Source of the DNA: Solirubrobacter soli DSM 22325
GTDB taxonomy: Bacteria > Actinomycetota > Thermoleophilia > Solirubrobacterales > Solirubrobacteraceae
DNA length: 64,000 nt
Reading direction: 5' to 3'
Assembly (NCBI RefSeq): GCF_000423665.1
Contig: NZ_KE384074.1
Location: forward strand, 210,761 to 274,760
The notes under the pieces are model-generated. The model did not search any database, was not told the DNA's origin, and saw only the letters and a program-made list of their open reading frames with translations. This document shows, piece by piece, positions 10,200 through 17,684 of this stretch. Each line of letters opens with the position of its first letter. The first letter of the stretch is position 1. Position numbers and translations under genes: made by a program.

Positions 10200-11027
10200 A
10201 TGACCCTCCAAGGCAAGACGCTGTTCATCTCGGGCGGCTCGCGCGGCATCGGCCTCGCGATCGCGCTGCGTGCCGCTCGAGATGGCGCGAACATCGCGCT
10301 GATCGCCAAGACCGCCGAGCCGCACCCGAAGCTCGAGGGCACCGTGTACACCGCCGCCGAAGCGATCGAGACGGCGGGCGGGACCGCGCTGCCGTTCGTC
10401 GGCGACATCCGCGACGAGGGCTCGGTGGGCGAGGCGGTGGCCGCCGCGGTCGCGAAGTTCGGCGGCATCGACGTCGTCGTCAACAACGCCTCGGCGATCG
10501 ACCTGCGCGGGACCGAGGCGCTCGACATGAAGCGCTACGACCTGATGCAGGACATCAACACCCGCGGCACGTTCGTCGTCACCAAGGCCTGCGTCCCCCA
10601 CCTCCGCGAGGCGGCGAACCCGCACATCCTCACGCTCTCGCCGCCGATCGGCCTCAAGCCGCAGTGGCTGGGCCCGCACATCGCCTACACGATCGCCAAG
10701 TACGGCATGTCGCTGTGCGCACTCGGCTGGGCCGAGGAGTTCCGCGAGGCCGGCATCGGCTCCAACGCGCTGTGGCCGCGCACGCTGGTCGCGACCGCCG
10801 CGGTCCAGAACCTGCTCGGCGGCGACGCGGCGATGGCCCGCGCCCGCAAGCCCGAGGTCTACGCCGACGCCGCCTACGCGATCCTGACTCGCCCCAGCCG
10901 CGAGTGCACGGGCAACACCTACCTGTGCGAGGACGTCCTCGCGGAGGAAGGGATCACGGACCTCAGCCCCTACGCCTACGTGGACGGTGCCGAGTTGCAG
11001 GTCGACCTGTTCGTCGACCACGTGTAG
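10200..11027 (+). CDS. SDR family oxidoreductase, HSDL2-like
   Basis: A 275-residue short-chain dehydrogenase/reductase. It has the nucleotide-binding glycine motif SGGSRGIGLA near residue 13, the NNAS motif, and the active-site YTIAKYG (YxxxK). The long insertion after the first glycine motif (AKTAEPHPKLEGTVY) and the SPPIGLKPQWLG segment are typical of the HSDL2/AtuB-like branch, which acts on acyl-chain or terpenoid alcohols in characterised members. The substrate here is unknown. It starts 11 bases after the stop of the giant surface protein and is followed 52 bases later by an alpha/beta hydrolase on the same strand. Confidence 0.88.
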   Translation: MTLQGKTLFISGGSRGIGLAIALRAARDGANIALIAKTAEPHPKLEGTVYTAAEAIETAGGTALPFVGDIRDEGSVGEAVAAAVAKFGGIDVVVNNASAIDLRGTEALDMKRYDLMQDINTRGTFVVTKACVPHLREAANPHILTLSPPIGLKPQWLGPHIAYTIAKYGMSLCALGWAEEFREAGIGSNALWPRTLVATAAVQNLLGGDAAMARARKPEVYADAAYAILTRPSRECTGNTYLCEDVLAEEGITDLSPYAYVDGAELQVDLFVDHV

Positions 11028-11079
11028 GCAGTCGAACGACGTAAGCGAAGGCGCAGCGCGACGCGGCACGATCCCGCGC

Positions 11080-11757
11080 ATGAACATCGTCCTCGTACAT
11101 GGCGCATGGGCGGACGGCTCCTGCTGGAGCGCGGTCATCCCGGCCCTGCAGAACGACGGCCACCGCGTCACCGCGGTCCAGCTGCCCGAGACGTCGACCA
11201 CCGCCGACGTCGCCCGCGTGCGCCACGTGCTCAGCCTGCAGGACGGCCCCACCGTCCTCGTCGGACACAGCTACGGCGGCCAGGTCCTGACGGCGCTCGG
11301 CGAGGACGCGCCGAACGTCGCCGCGCTCGTCTACATCGCCGCGTTCGGCCTCGACGAGGGCGAGTCGCTCGGCGCGCTGCTCGGCGGCGGCCCGCCGACG
11401 CCGGCGCTCGAGCACCTGTTCGTCGACGACCAGCAGCTCGCCTGGATCCCGGAGGACGACTTCGTCACCCGCTTCGCGTCCGGCGTGGACCCGGAGAAAG
11501 CGCGGGTGCTCTTCGCCACGCAGCAGCCGATCTCGCTGAGCACGTTCGAGGACGTCATCGGGACCCCGACCTGGAAGCTGCACCCGTCCTGGTACATGGT
11601 GGCCAAGGCCGACCAGGCGATCCCGCCCGACGCCGAGCGCCAGTTCGCGGCCCGCATGGGCGCGACCACCGTCGAGGTCGACTCCGGCCACGTGCCGATG
11701 GTCAGCCACCCCGACGAGGTGACCGACCTGATCCGCGCGGCGGTTAAAGGGGCCTGA
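11080..11757 (+). CDS. Alpha/beta hydrolase
   Basis: A 225-residue single-domain alpha/beta hydrolase. It has the oxyanion-region motif LVHGAWADGS at residues 4-13, the nucleophile elbow GHSYGG, a late acid region, and the catalytic histidine in SGHVPM. It belongs to the small EstC/salicylate-esterase-like group. The ATG at 11080 was chosen because the longer frame adds a cysteine/serine-rich leader unlike the family. Its stop codon lies inside a strong inverted repeat that ends transcription against the convergent mmsA-like gene. The substrate is unknown. Confidence 0.88.
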   Translation: MNIVLVHGAWADGSCWSAVIPALQNDGHRVTAVQLPETSTTADVARVRHVLSLQDGPTVLVGHSYGGQVLTALGEDAPNVAALVYIAAFGLDEGESLGALLGGGPPTPALEHLFVDDQQLAWIPEDDFVTRFASGVDPEKARVLFATQQPISLSTFEDVIGTPTWKLHPSWYMVAKADQAIPPDAERQFAARMGATTVEVDSGHVPMVSHPDEVTDLIRAAVKGA

Positions 11758-11787
11758 CCCCTTTAGATAAAGGGGTCAGGCCCCTTT
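11746..11787. terminator. Bidirectional terminator / REP-like palindrome
   Basis: A perfect 20 bp inverted repeat: AAAGGGGCCTGACCCCTTTA at 11746-11765 pairs with TAAAGGGGTCAGGCCCCTTT at 11768-11787, with a 2-base loop. Each arm can also fold alone as a 7 bp hairpin. It overlaps the stop of the plus-strand hydrolase and abuts the stop of the minus-strand aldehyde dehydrogenase, so it can serve both directions. Confidence 0.8.
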
Positions 11788-13276
11788 AGGTTGCGGTGGG
11801 GAAGTGCATGTGCGCCTGGTCGAGCGACTCGGGCCACCGGGTCGTGACGACCTTGGCGCGCGTGTAGAACTTCACGCCCTCTGGGCCGTGCATGTGGTGG
11901 TCGCCGAACAGCGACTGCTTCCAGCCGCCGAAGCTGTAGAAGCTCATCGGGACCGGGATCGGCACGTTGACGCCGATCATGCCGACCTGGATCTTGCGCT
12001 GGAAGGTGCGGGCGGCCTGGCCTGAGGCGGTGAAGATCGCGACGCCGTTGGCGAAGGAGTTGCGGTTGATCAGCTCGATCGCCTCGTCGAGCGTCCCGAC
12101 GCGGGTGACGACCAGGACCGGGCCGAAGATCTCGTCGGTGTAGACCGACATGTCGGTGGAGACGTTGTCGATCAGGGTCGGGCCGACCCAGAACCCGTCG
12201 CCCTCGATCTGGAGCTCGCGCCCGTCGACGACGAGGTCGCCTTCGCCGCGCCCGATGTAGTCGACGATCCGGTCGCGGGCGGCGGCGGTGACGACCGGGC
12301 CCATCTCCGAGCCGGGCTCGAGCCCCGGGCCGACCTTCACGGCCAGCGCCTTCTCGCGCAGCTTCTCGACCAGCTCGTCGGCCGCGTCGCCCACCGCGAC
12401 CGCGACGCTGATCGCCATGCAGCGCTGACCGGCCGAGCCGTAGCCGGCGGCGGTCAGGTGGTTGGCGGCGAAGTCGAGGTCCGCGTCGGGCATCACGATC
12501 GCGTGGTTCTTCGCCCCGCCCAGCGCCTGCACGCGCTTGCCCCGCGCGCTCGCCCGCTCGTGGATGTACTTCGCGATCGGGGTCGAGCCGACGAAGGACA
12601 CCGCGGCGATGTCCGGGTGGTCGAGGATCGCGTCGACCGCCTCCTTGTCGCCGTGGACGACGTTGAACACGCCGTCCGGGAGCCCGGCCTGCTTGTAGAG
12701 GTCGGCCACGAAGTTGCTCACGGAGGGATCGCGCTCGGAGGGCTTGAGCACGAACGTGTTCCCGGTCGCGATCGCGACCGGGTGCATCCACATCGGGACC
12801 ATGATCGGGAAGTTGAACGGCGTGATCCCCGCGCACACGCCCAGCGGCTGCCGGAACGAGTGCAGGTCGACGTCGGTGGAGACCTGGTCGGAGAACTCGC
12901 CCTTCGTCAGCTCCGCGATGCCGCACGCGTACTCGACGACCTCCATGCCGCGGATGACCTCGCCCTTGGCGTCCTCGAAGGTCTTGCCGTGCTCGGCGGA
13001 GATGATGCGCGCGAGCTCGTCCGTGTGCTGCACGACGAGCTCGCGGAACGCGAACATCACCCGCGCGCGGCGCACCACCGACGTGTCGCTCCAGGAGGCG
13101 AACGCGGCCTTGGCGGCCTGCACGGCGGCGTCCACGTCGGCGGCGCTGCCAAGGCGGACCTGGCGCTGCTCTGTACCGGTGGACGGGTCGAAGACGGGGG
13201 CGGTGCGGGACGAGGCGCCCGCGGTCGGCGCTCCACCGATCACATGGTCGATGGTCTCGAGCTGGACGGTGCTCAC
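11786..13276 (-). CDS. mmsA: Methylmalonate-semialdehyde dehydrogenase (CoA-acylating)
   Basis: A 496-residue aldehyde dehydrogenase of the MmsA/IolA type, which converts malonate or methylmalonate semialdehyde plus CoA to acetyl- or propionyl-CoA using NAD in valine or inositol breakdown. It has ITPFNFPIMVPMWM, typical of the family, and the catalytic cysteine in GSAGQRCMA (about C286). Asparagine replaces the usual general-base glutamate (GGAKNH), a hallmark of the CoA-acylating group. The GTG at 13276 is preferred over the longer frame because the extra residues are arginine-rich and the family starts near here. It lies 10 bases downstream of the Cgl0158-like gene. Confidence 0.92.
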   Translation of the reverse strand: MSTVQLETIDHVIGGAPTAGASSRTAPVFDPSTGTEQRQVRLGSAADVDAAVQAAKAAFASWSDTSVVRRARVMFAFRELVVQHTDELARIISAEHGKTFEDAKGEVIRGMEVVEYACGIAELTKGEFSDQVSTDVDLHSFRQPLGVCAGITPFNFPIMVPMWMHPVAIATGNTFVLKPSERDPSVSNFVADLYKQAGLPDGVFNVVHGDKEAVDAILDHPDIAAVSFVGSTPIAKYIHERASARGKRVQALGGAKNHAIVMPDADLDFAANHLTAAGYGSAGQRCMAISVAVAVGDAADELVEKLREKALAVKVGPGLEPGSEMGPVVTAAARDRIVDYIGRGEGDLVVDGRELQIEGDGFWVGPTLIDNVSTDMSVYTDEIFGPVLVVTRVGTLDEAIELINRNSFANGVAIFTASGQAARTFQRKIQVGMIGVNVPIPVPMSFYSFGGWKQSLFGDHHMHGPEGVKFYTRAKVVTTRWPESLDQAHMHFPTAT

Positions 13277-13286
13277 GGAGGGTTCC

Positions 13287-14126
13287 TCACGGTCTCTCTG
13301 GTTTCGTCGCTCCCACGGTAGCGGCGGCCGTGTCGACGGCCTTCGCCACGTCGTCGTCGTCTGGATACAGCAAAGAACGCCCGATGACCAGCCCCCGCAC
13401 AGGCGGGAGCGAGAGCGCGTGCGCCCACGCGTCGTACGCCGCCGGCCCGCCACCGCCCAGGATCAGCGACGGCAACGTGGTCGCCGCCATCACCCGCTCC
13501 ATGTCGGCCACGATCGGGACCTTCAGCCACGTGTAGGCCGAGGTCGTCCCGAGCGCGGACGCGATCGAGATCGCCCGCATCGCGCCTTCCGGCGAGCTGT
13601 CGGACCAGAACGGCTCGACCATCGCGATCCGCCGTCGCGCGGCCAGGTCGGAGACCGCGCGGGCGGAGGCCTCGAGCGTGCGCGGCGTGCGCTCGTCGTC
13701 CGGGTCGATGCGCAACAGCAGCTTGCCGCCCTCGAAGTCGAAGGCCTCGATCGCCGCCGCGTCGTAGGCCGTGAAGCGATCGTCGATCGTCCACCGCGCG
13801 CCCGCGATCCCGCCGCGGTTCATCGACCCGAAGACGACCTTGCCGTCGAGCGCCCCGAGCAGCAGCAGGTCCTCGATGATGTCCGGCGTCCCGAGCACGC
13901 CGTTGACGCCGGGCCGGGCGAGCGCGACGACGAGCCGGTCGAGCAGGTCGCCGCGGTCGGTCATCGGCTTCCCGCCCGCCTCGATCATCCCGCGCGCGGT
14001 GTGGTCGGCGGCGATCACCAACAGCTTCGCCGGCGGCCACGTCGGCCGTTCGCGGGCGGCCGCGGCCTCGGCGATCGCCTCCGGGTGCTGCAGGCGGGTC
14101 TCGACCAGGTACGAGAGGTCGGGCAA
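13287..14126 (-). CDS. Cgl0158-family (beta/alpha)8 barrel protein, DeoC/LacD aldolase-like
   Basis: A 279-residue predicted TIM-barrel protein of the family found in actinobacterial myo-inositol catabolism clusters and often annotated as a deoxyribose-phosphate-aldolase-like protein. Visible elements are LLVIAADHTARGM near residue 35, GSMNRGGIAGA, a LKVPIVADMERV strand with a lysine, and a C-terminal phosphate-binding-like GGGGPAAYDAW. The start is TTG at 14126, four bases after the stop of the upstream gene; no ATG or GTG lies nearby. Coupling to mmsA supports a role in inositol or related sugar breakdown. Its exact reaction is not established. Confidence 0.8.
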   Translation of the reverse strand: MPDLSYLVETRLQHPEAIAEAAAARERPTWPPAKLLVIAADHTARGMIEAGGKPMTDRGDLLDRLVVALARPGVNGVLGTPDIIEDLLLLGALDGKVVFGSMNRGGIAGARWTIDDRFTAYDAAAIEAFDFEGGKLLLRIDPDDERTPRTLEASARAVSDLAARRRIAMVEPFWSDSSPEGAMRAISIASALGTTSAYTWLKVPIVADMERVMAATTLPSLILGGGGPAAYDAWAHALSLPPVRGLVIGRSLLYPDDDDVAKAVDTAAATVGATKPERP

Positions 14127-14130
14127 ACGC

Positions 14131-14718
14131 TCAGCTCGCGGCGCGCAGCGCGAGCTCGACGTCGGCGCGCGCCGGGTGATCGGCGGGCATCTCCTCGGTC
14201 GCGTGCCCGAGCAGGAGGCGGCCGTCCTCCAGATCCTGCGGCCGTCCGGAGAGCTCGTGGCGCGCGAGCAGCGCGCGGCCGAGGTTCGCCGCCGCCAGCG
14301 CGCCGGCGTCGGTGCCCAGCAGCATCGTCCAGATCGCGATCGCCTCGTCGAGGTCCGCCGGGTCGCGATCGGCGTGGAAGCGCAACATCAGCCACGCGGC
14401 CGTCGACATCCGCACCTGGAGGTCCGCAAACGAACCCGGCCGGGCGTGGGTGCGTGCGAACTCGAGCGCGCGGCGGGCCAGCGCGAGGTCCTTCGCCGTC
14501 TGACGCACCTCAAAGCGGCGGGCGTAGAGCATCGATGCGGCGAGGTGGGCGTCGACGAGCTCGGCGGGCTCGCAATCCCCCAGCCCGCCGTCCTCTACGA
14601 GGCTCTCCCACACGGCGATCCCCGCGTGGACGTCGCGGGCATCCTGAGTGCGCGCGAAGCGACGATCGGCCGCCGCCGCCGCGAGCACGAAGTGACGAAG
14701 GAACTCGTCCAGGCGCAT
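14131..14718 (-). CDS. TPR-like alpha-helical protein of unknown function
   Basis: A 195-residue alanine/leucine-rich soluble protein. It is built of helical pairs resembling divergent tetratricopeptide repeats (for example AELVDAHLAASMLYARRFE, then DLALARRALEFARTHA, then a DPADLDEAIAIWTMLL unit). Repeats of this kind occur in the N-terminal halves of CHAT-domain proteins, but no peptidase follows here. There is no signal peptide or membrane segment. It sits between the metallopeptidase (46 bases away) and the Cgl0158-like gene (4 bases away), so it is probably co-transcribed and perhaps a scaffold. Function unknown. Confidence 0.7.
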   Translation of the reverse strand: MRLDEFLRHFVLAAAAADRRFARTQDARDVHAGIAVWESLVEDGGLGDCEPAELVDAHLAASMLYARRFEVRQTAKDLALARRALEFARTHARPGSFADLQVRMSTAAWLMLRFHADRDPADLDEAIAIWTMLLGTDAGALAAANLGRALLARHELSGRPQDLEDGRLLLGHATEEMPADHPARADVELALRAAS

Positions 14719-14764
14719 CCCCGCGGCATGATCGCCCGGAGCGGCCGCATTCGCAAGGGTTCCC

Positions 14765-16156
14765 TCATCGGGCTCTCCGCGTGGCCCGTTTCGCCCGTTG
14801 CAGTCCGATCGCGCCCACCGGCGCCGTCTCTGCGCTCGTCGATCCGGCCGCGCCGTCGGCGTTGCCGGCGATCACCGTCACCCGCAGGCGACGACCGAGA
14901 TCGGGGGCGCCCGGCGTGTAGCGCTGTCGCGTCGCGCCGGCGATCGCGCGCCACCCGCGCGCGGTCAGGCGCTCCCACTGGAAGCCGAAGGTCGTCGGGC
15001 GGTTCAGCCAGCGTCCGTTGCTGACGCTCAGCGCCGTTCCGCGGCGCGGGGTGCCGATGACGACGGGCCCGTCGGTCGCCGCCGGCGGCGACGGGACCCA
15101 CAGCTCGCCGCCGCCGCAGCCAGGCGCGAGCTCGGCGCAGTCCGCGAAGAACGCCGAGTCGTAGGTGTTCCAGTGCGTCGCCAGGTAGCTGTCGGGCGGC
15201 GGCGCCGGGTTGAAGTAGTCGTCGCGCCCGCAGTCGTAGCTCTGCGGGATCATCCCGTCCAGGCGCGGGCAATCGGTGACCAGCTCGTGCGCGGCGCTCG
15301 AGTCCTCCGTGTAACACATGACGTCGGCGCCCTGCCAGCAGTGGCCGTAGCGGGGATCGCTGCCGCCGGCGGGCTGGGTCGAGTGCGGAGCGCTCCACTG
15401 CACGGCGCCGAGCGTGTGCGTGATCTCGTGCAGGAAGCCCTCGGGCCACCACCCGCGCGCGCCCGGCCCCGGCGCGGGAGCGCCGTCGCGGCTGAAGAGG
15501 ATCGCCGACAGCCCGCCGCGGTTGTGCGGGTTCTCCGGCCCGGGCCGCTCGCCCGCCGCCCCCATGAACGTCTCCCCCAGCCCGTACTCGACCGCCCCGC
15601 CGGCCAGGCCGTCGGCGAGGATGACCGCGTTGCGCGCGGTCCCGTCGTCGCCGATCGCGGTCCGCACCGCGCTCGCCAGGGCGCCGAAGTCGTCGGCGTA
15701 CTGCGCGCGCGGTCCGGGCAGCGCGACCGTCTGGATGTCGGCGAACGTCGGCCCGCAGCTCGTTCCCATGTCGAAGCGCAGCGCCTTGCGCCCGCCGGTC
15801 TGCGCGCTGAGGAAGCGCTGGGTGATCGCCACGTCGGCCTGCAGGGCGTCCGCCCATTCGGCGAACCGGTTCGGCCGGTCGGCGGCGAACGCGTAGACGA
15901 CCTTGATCCGCGCGCCGGCGGTGGCGGCGTGCGCCACGTCGTCGTCGCCGCGCGGCTCCCCGCACCAGGCGACGGGCAGGCCGTCCGCGCCGCCCGCCTG
16001 CTCCTGCGCGGTCGCGACGGCCACCGCGAGGTTGATGTCGGCCAGCTCCGCGCGCGTGTCCCGATGGATCGACACCGCGGCGGGGCGCGACGTCGCCGAC
16101 AGCGACGTCGCGACGAGCACCGACAGTCCGAACAGCCCGGCGCGGACCATGGTCAT
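14765..16156 (-). CDS. Secreted zinc metallopeptidase with C-terminal Ig-like domain
   Basis: A 463-residue exported protein. Residues 1-~25 form a signal peptide (GLFGLSVLVATSLSA). The zinc-binding motif HEITHTLGAVQWSAPH (around residue 240) is HExxH followed by a conserved GAxQxxAPH extension. Many cysteines downstream (CWQGADVMCY, DCPRL, CGRDDY, DCAELAPGC) suggest disulfides. The last ~100 residues look like an Ig-like fold (GTPRRGTALSVSNGRW). The start is the ATG overlapping the stop of the CAP gene (ATGA); the longer upstream frame is the antisense-like shadow of that gene. The substrate is unknown. It appears to be an uncharacterised secreted peptidase family of soil actinobacteria. Confidence 0.85.
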   Translation of the reverse strand: MTMVRAGLFGLSVLVATSLSATSRPAAVSIHRDTRAELADINLAVAVATAQEQAGGADGLPVAWCGEPRGDDDVAHAATAGARIKVVYAFAADRPNRFAEWADALQADVAITQRFLSAQTGGRKALRFDMGTSCGPTFADIQTVALPGPRAQYADDFGALASAVRTAIGDDGTARNAVILADGLAGGAVEYGLGETFMGAAGERPGPENPHNRGGLSAILFSRDGAPAPGPGARGWWPEGFLHEITHTLGAVQWSAPHSTQPAGGSDPRYGHCWQGADVMCYTEDSSAAHELVTDCPRLDGMIPQSYDCGRDDYFNPAPPPDSYLATHWNTYDSAFFADCAELAPGCGGGELWVPSPPAATDGPVVIGTPRRGTALSVSNGRWLNRPTTFGFQWERLTARGWRAIAGATRQRYTPGAPDLGRRLRVTVIAGNADGAAGSTSAETAPVGAIGLQRAKRATRRAR

Positions 16157-16701
16157 GACCGGACGCCGAAGTCGATCGTGTAGGTGGCGCCCACGCCCGC
16201 GTCCTGCGGGACCCCCAACCGGATGCCGACGCCGATGTCGCGGTAGGCCTTCTTGAGCAGGTTCGCGCGGTGCGCCGACGAGCGCATCCACGCGTCCACG
16301 ACACCGCGCGCCGTCGACAGGTTGCCGGTCCCCCAGGCGAGGTTCTCGCCCAGCGAGTAGCCGTCGTTGCGCGCGACGTAGCGCGCGGCGAGGATCCGGT
16401 CGACGAAGTCCGAGCCGTCGGCCGAGTCGTGCGCGAAGTAGGACTCCTCGACCATCTCGTCCGAGTGTCCGGCGGCCGCGCGCCGCAGCCGGGTGTCCGC
16501 GCGCAGGGAACGGAGCCCGCGCTCGGCGCGCTCCTCGTTGTGCAGGCACACGACGGCGCTGCGCACCCGGTCGAGGTTGTCGGGAGCCGGGTACAGGTCC
16601 GCGTCAGCGCAATCCGCGCGAGCGATGGTGGGTGTGGCGAGCACGCAGCCCGCAGCGAGCGCGGCGCAGAGCGCCCCGCGAGGGGTGGGGAGGATCGACA
16701 T
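16153..16701 (-). CDS. Secreted CAP (SCP/PR1) domain protein
   Basis: A 182-residue protein with a signal peptide (ALCAALAAGCVLATPTIARA, cut near residue 29) followed by one CAP domain. The domain has LHNEERAERGLRSLR, the histidine in AAGHSDEM, FAHDSADGSDF, GENLAWG and the late SSAHRANLL. Bacterial CAP proteins of this YkwD-like kind are extracellular and of unknown activity. It overlaps the following metallopeptidase gene by ATGA, so the two secreted proteins are made together. A 10 bp inverted repeat lies just before the start codon. Confidence 0.9.
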   Translation of the reverse strand: MSILPTPRGALCAALAAGCVLATPTIARADCADADLYPAPDNLDRVRSAVVCLHNEERAERGLRSLRADTRLRRAAAGHSDEMVEESYFAHDSADGSDFVDRILAARYVARNDGYSLGENLAWGTGNLSTARGVVDAWMRSSAHRANLLKKAYRDIGVGIRLGVPQDAGVGATYTIDFGVRS

Positions 16702-16710
16702 GACTCACTC

Positions 16711-16747
16711 TCTGGACGCTCTCGCTTGCTTTCTTAAAGCGTCCAGA
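16711..16747 (-). promoter_or_regulatory. Inverted repeat in the leader of the CAP gene
   Basis: TCTGGACGCT at 16711-16720 pairs perfectly with AGCGTCCAGA at 16738-16747 around a 17-base spacer. It ends 9 bases before the ATG of the CAP gene, covering where a ribosome binding site would lie. It could be an operator or a leader hairpin that hides the ribosome binding site. Confidence 0.5.
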
Positions 16748-16803
16748 TGTAAGGACGTGTTGCTCGCGTCAAACTTGCGGTAAACCACCGGAGCGCGCCC
16801 AAG

Positions 16804-16833
16804 ATAGGGAACGGTTCCCGATGCGCTCCCTAT
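16804..16833. promoter_or_regulatory. Nested palindromes before the methyltransferase gene
   Basis: GGGAACGGTTCCC (16807-16819) is a 13 bp palindrome around one central base. It sits inside a wider inverted repeat, ATAGGGA (16804-16810) with TCCCTAT (16827-16833). The site lies 24-53 bases upstream of the methyltransferase ATG, in the divergent gap with the CAP gene, and looks like an operator for a dimeric repressor. Confidence 0.5.
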
Positions 16834-16856
16834 ATGGACGCCCGTAGCTTCGGTCC

Positions 16857-17684
16857 ATGGCTTCAATCACTGATTCCGACCGAGAGCTCAAGGAGCGCCA
16901 CCGCACGATGTGGGCCTCCGGCGACTACCCGGAGATGGTCGAGACCTTCCTGCTGCCGCTCGGCCCCCGCCTCGTCGAGGCGTGCCGCATCGGCGCGGGC
17001 GTGAGCGTGCTCGACGTCGGCGCGGGGACCGGCAACGCCGCGATCCCGGCCGCCCAGCGCGGCGCCCACGTCACCGCGTCCGACCTCACCCCCGAGCTGC
17101 TGCAGGCCGGCTCGCGCGTGGCCGAGGCGTCCGCGACCGAGCTCGAGTGGGTGACCGCCGACGCCGAGCACCTCCCGTTCGAGGACGAGTCCTACGACAT
17201 CGTCATGTCCTCGATCGGCGTCATGTTCGCCCCCCACCACCAGCAGGCCGCCGACGAGCTCGTCCGCGTCTGCCGCGCCGGCGGGACGATCGGCCTCCTC
17301 AGCTGGACCCCCGAGGGCATGCTCGGCGCGCTGTTCCGCATGATGGGCCAGTTCGCGCCGCCGCCGCCCGCTGGTGCCTCCCCGCCTCCGCTCTGGGGCT
17401 CCGAGACCCACCTCAAGGGCCTGATGGGCGACGCCGTCGAGTGGCGTTCGATGGAGCGTCAGGTCCTCGACATCACCGCCTTCAAGCACCCGCTGGCCTA
17501 CGGCGAGTTCTTCAAGGCCCGCTACGGCCCGACGATCGGCATCCGCGCCAACGCCGCCCGCAACGGGCGCGCCGAGGAGTTCGACGCCGCGCTGGACGAC
17601 TTCTGCCGCGAGTGGAACGTCGGCACCGAGACCGAGGCCCGCTTCGAGATGGAGTACCTGCTCGCGGTCGGCACGCGCGTCTAG
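16857..17684 (+). CDS. Class I SAM-dependent methyltransferase
   Basis: A 275-residue UbiE-like methyltransferase. Motif I is LDVGAGTGNAAIP (about residues 52-64), the acidic end of strand 2 is ASDLTPELLQ, motif II is DAEHLPFEDESYDIV, and VRVCRAGGTIGLLSW follows. The C-terminal ~100 residues are a variable substrate lid. The acceptor (quinone, lipid or small metabolite) cannot be told. It follows two palindromic sites and converges on the LAL regulator, sharing the four bases CTAG so that both genes stop on the same palindrome. Confidence 0.88.
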   Translation: MASITDSDRELKERHRTMWASGDYPEMVETFLLPLGPRLVEACRIGAGVSVLDVGAGTGNAAIPAAQRGAHVTASDLTPELLQAGSRVAEASATELEWVTADAEHLPFEDESYDIVMSSIGVMFAPHHQQAADELVRVCRAGGTIGLLSWTPEGMLGALFRMMGQFAPPPPAGASPPPLWGSETHLKGLMGDAVEWRSMERQVLDITAFKHPLAYGEFFKARYGPTIGIRANAARNGRAEEFDAALDDFCREWNVGTETEARFEMEYLLAVGTRV

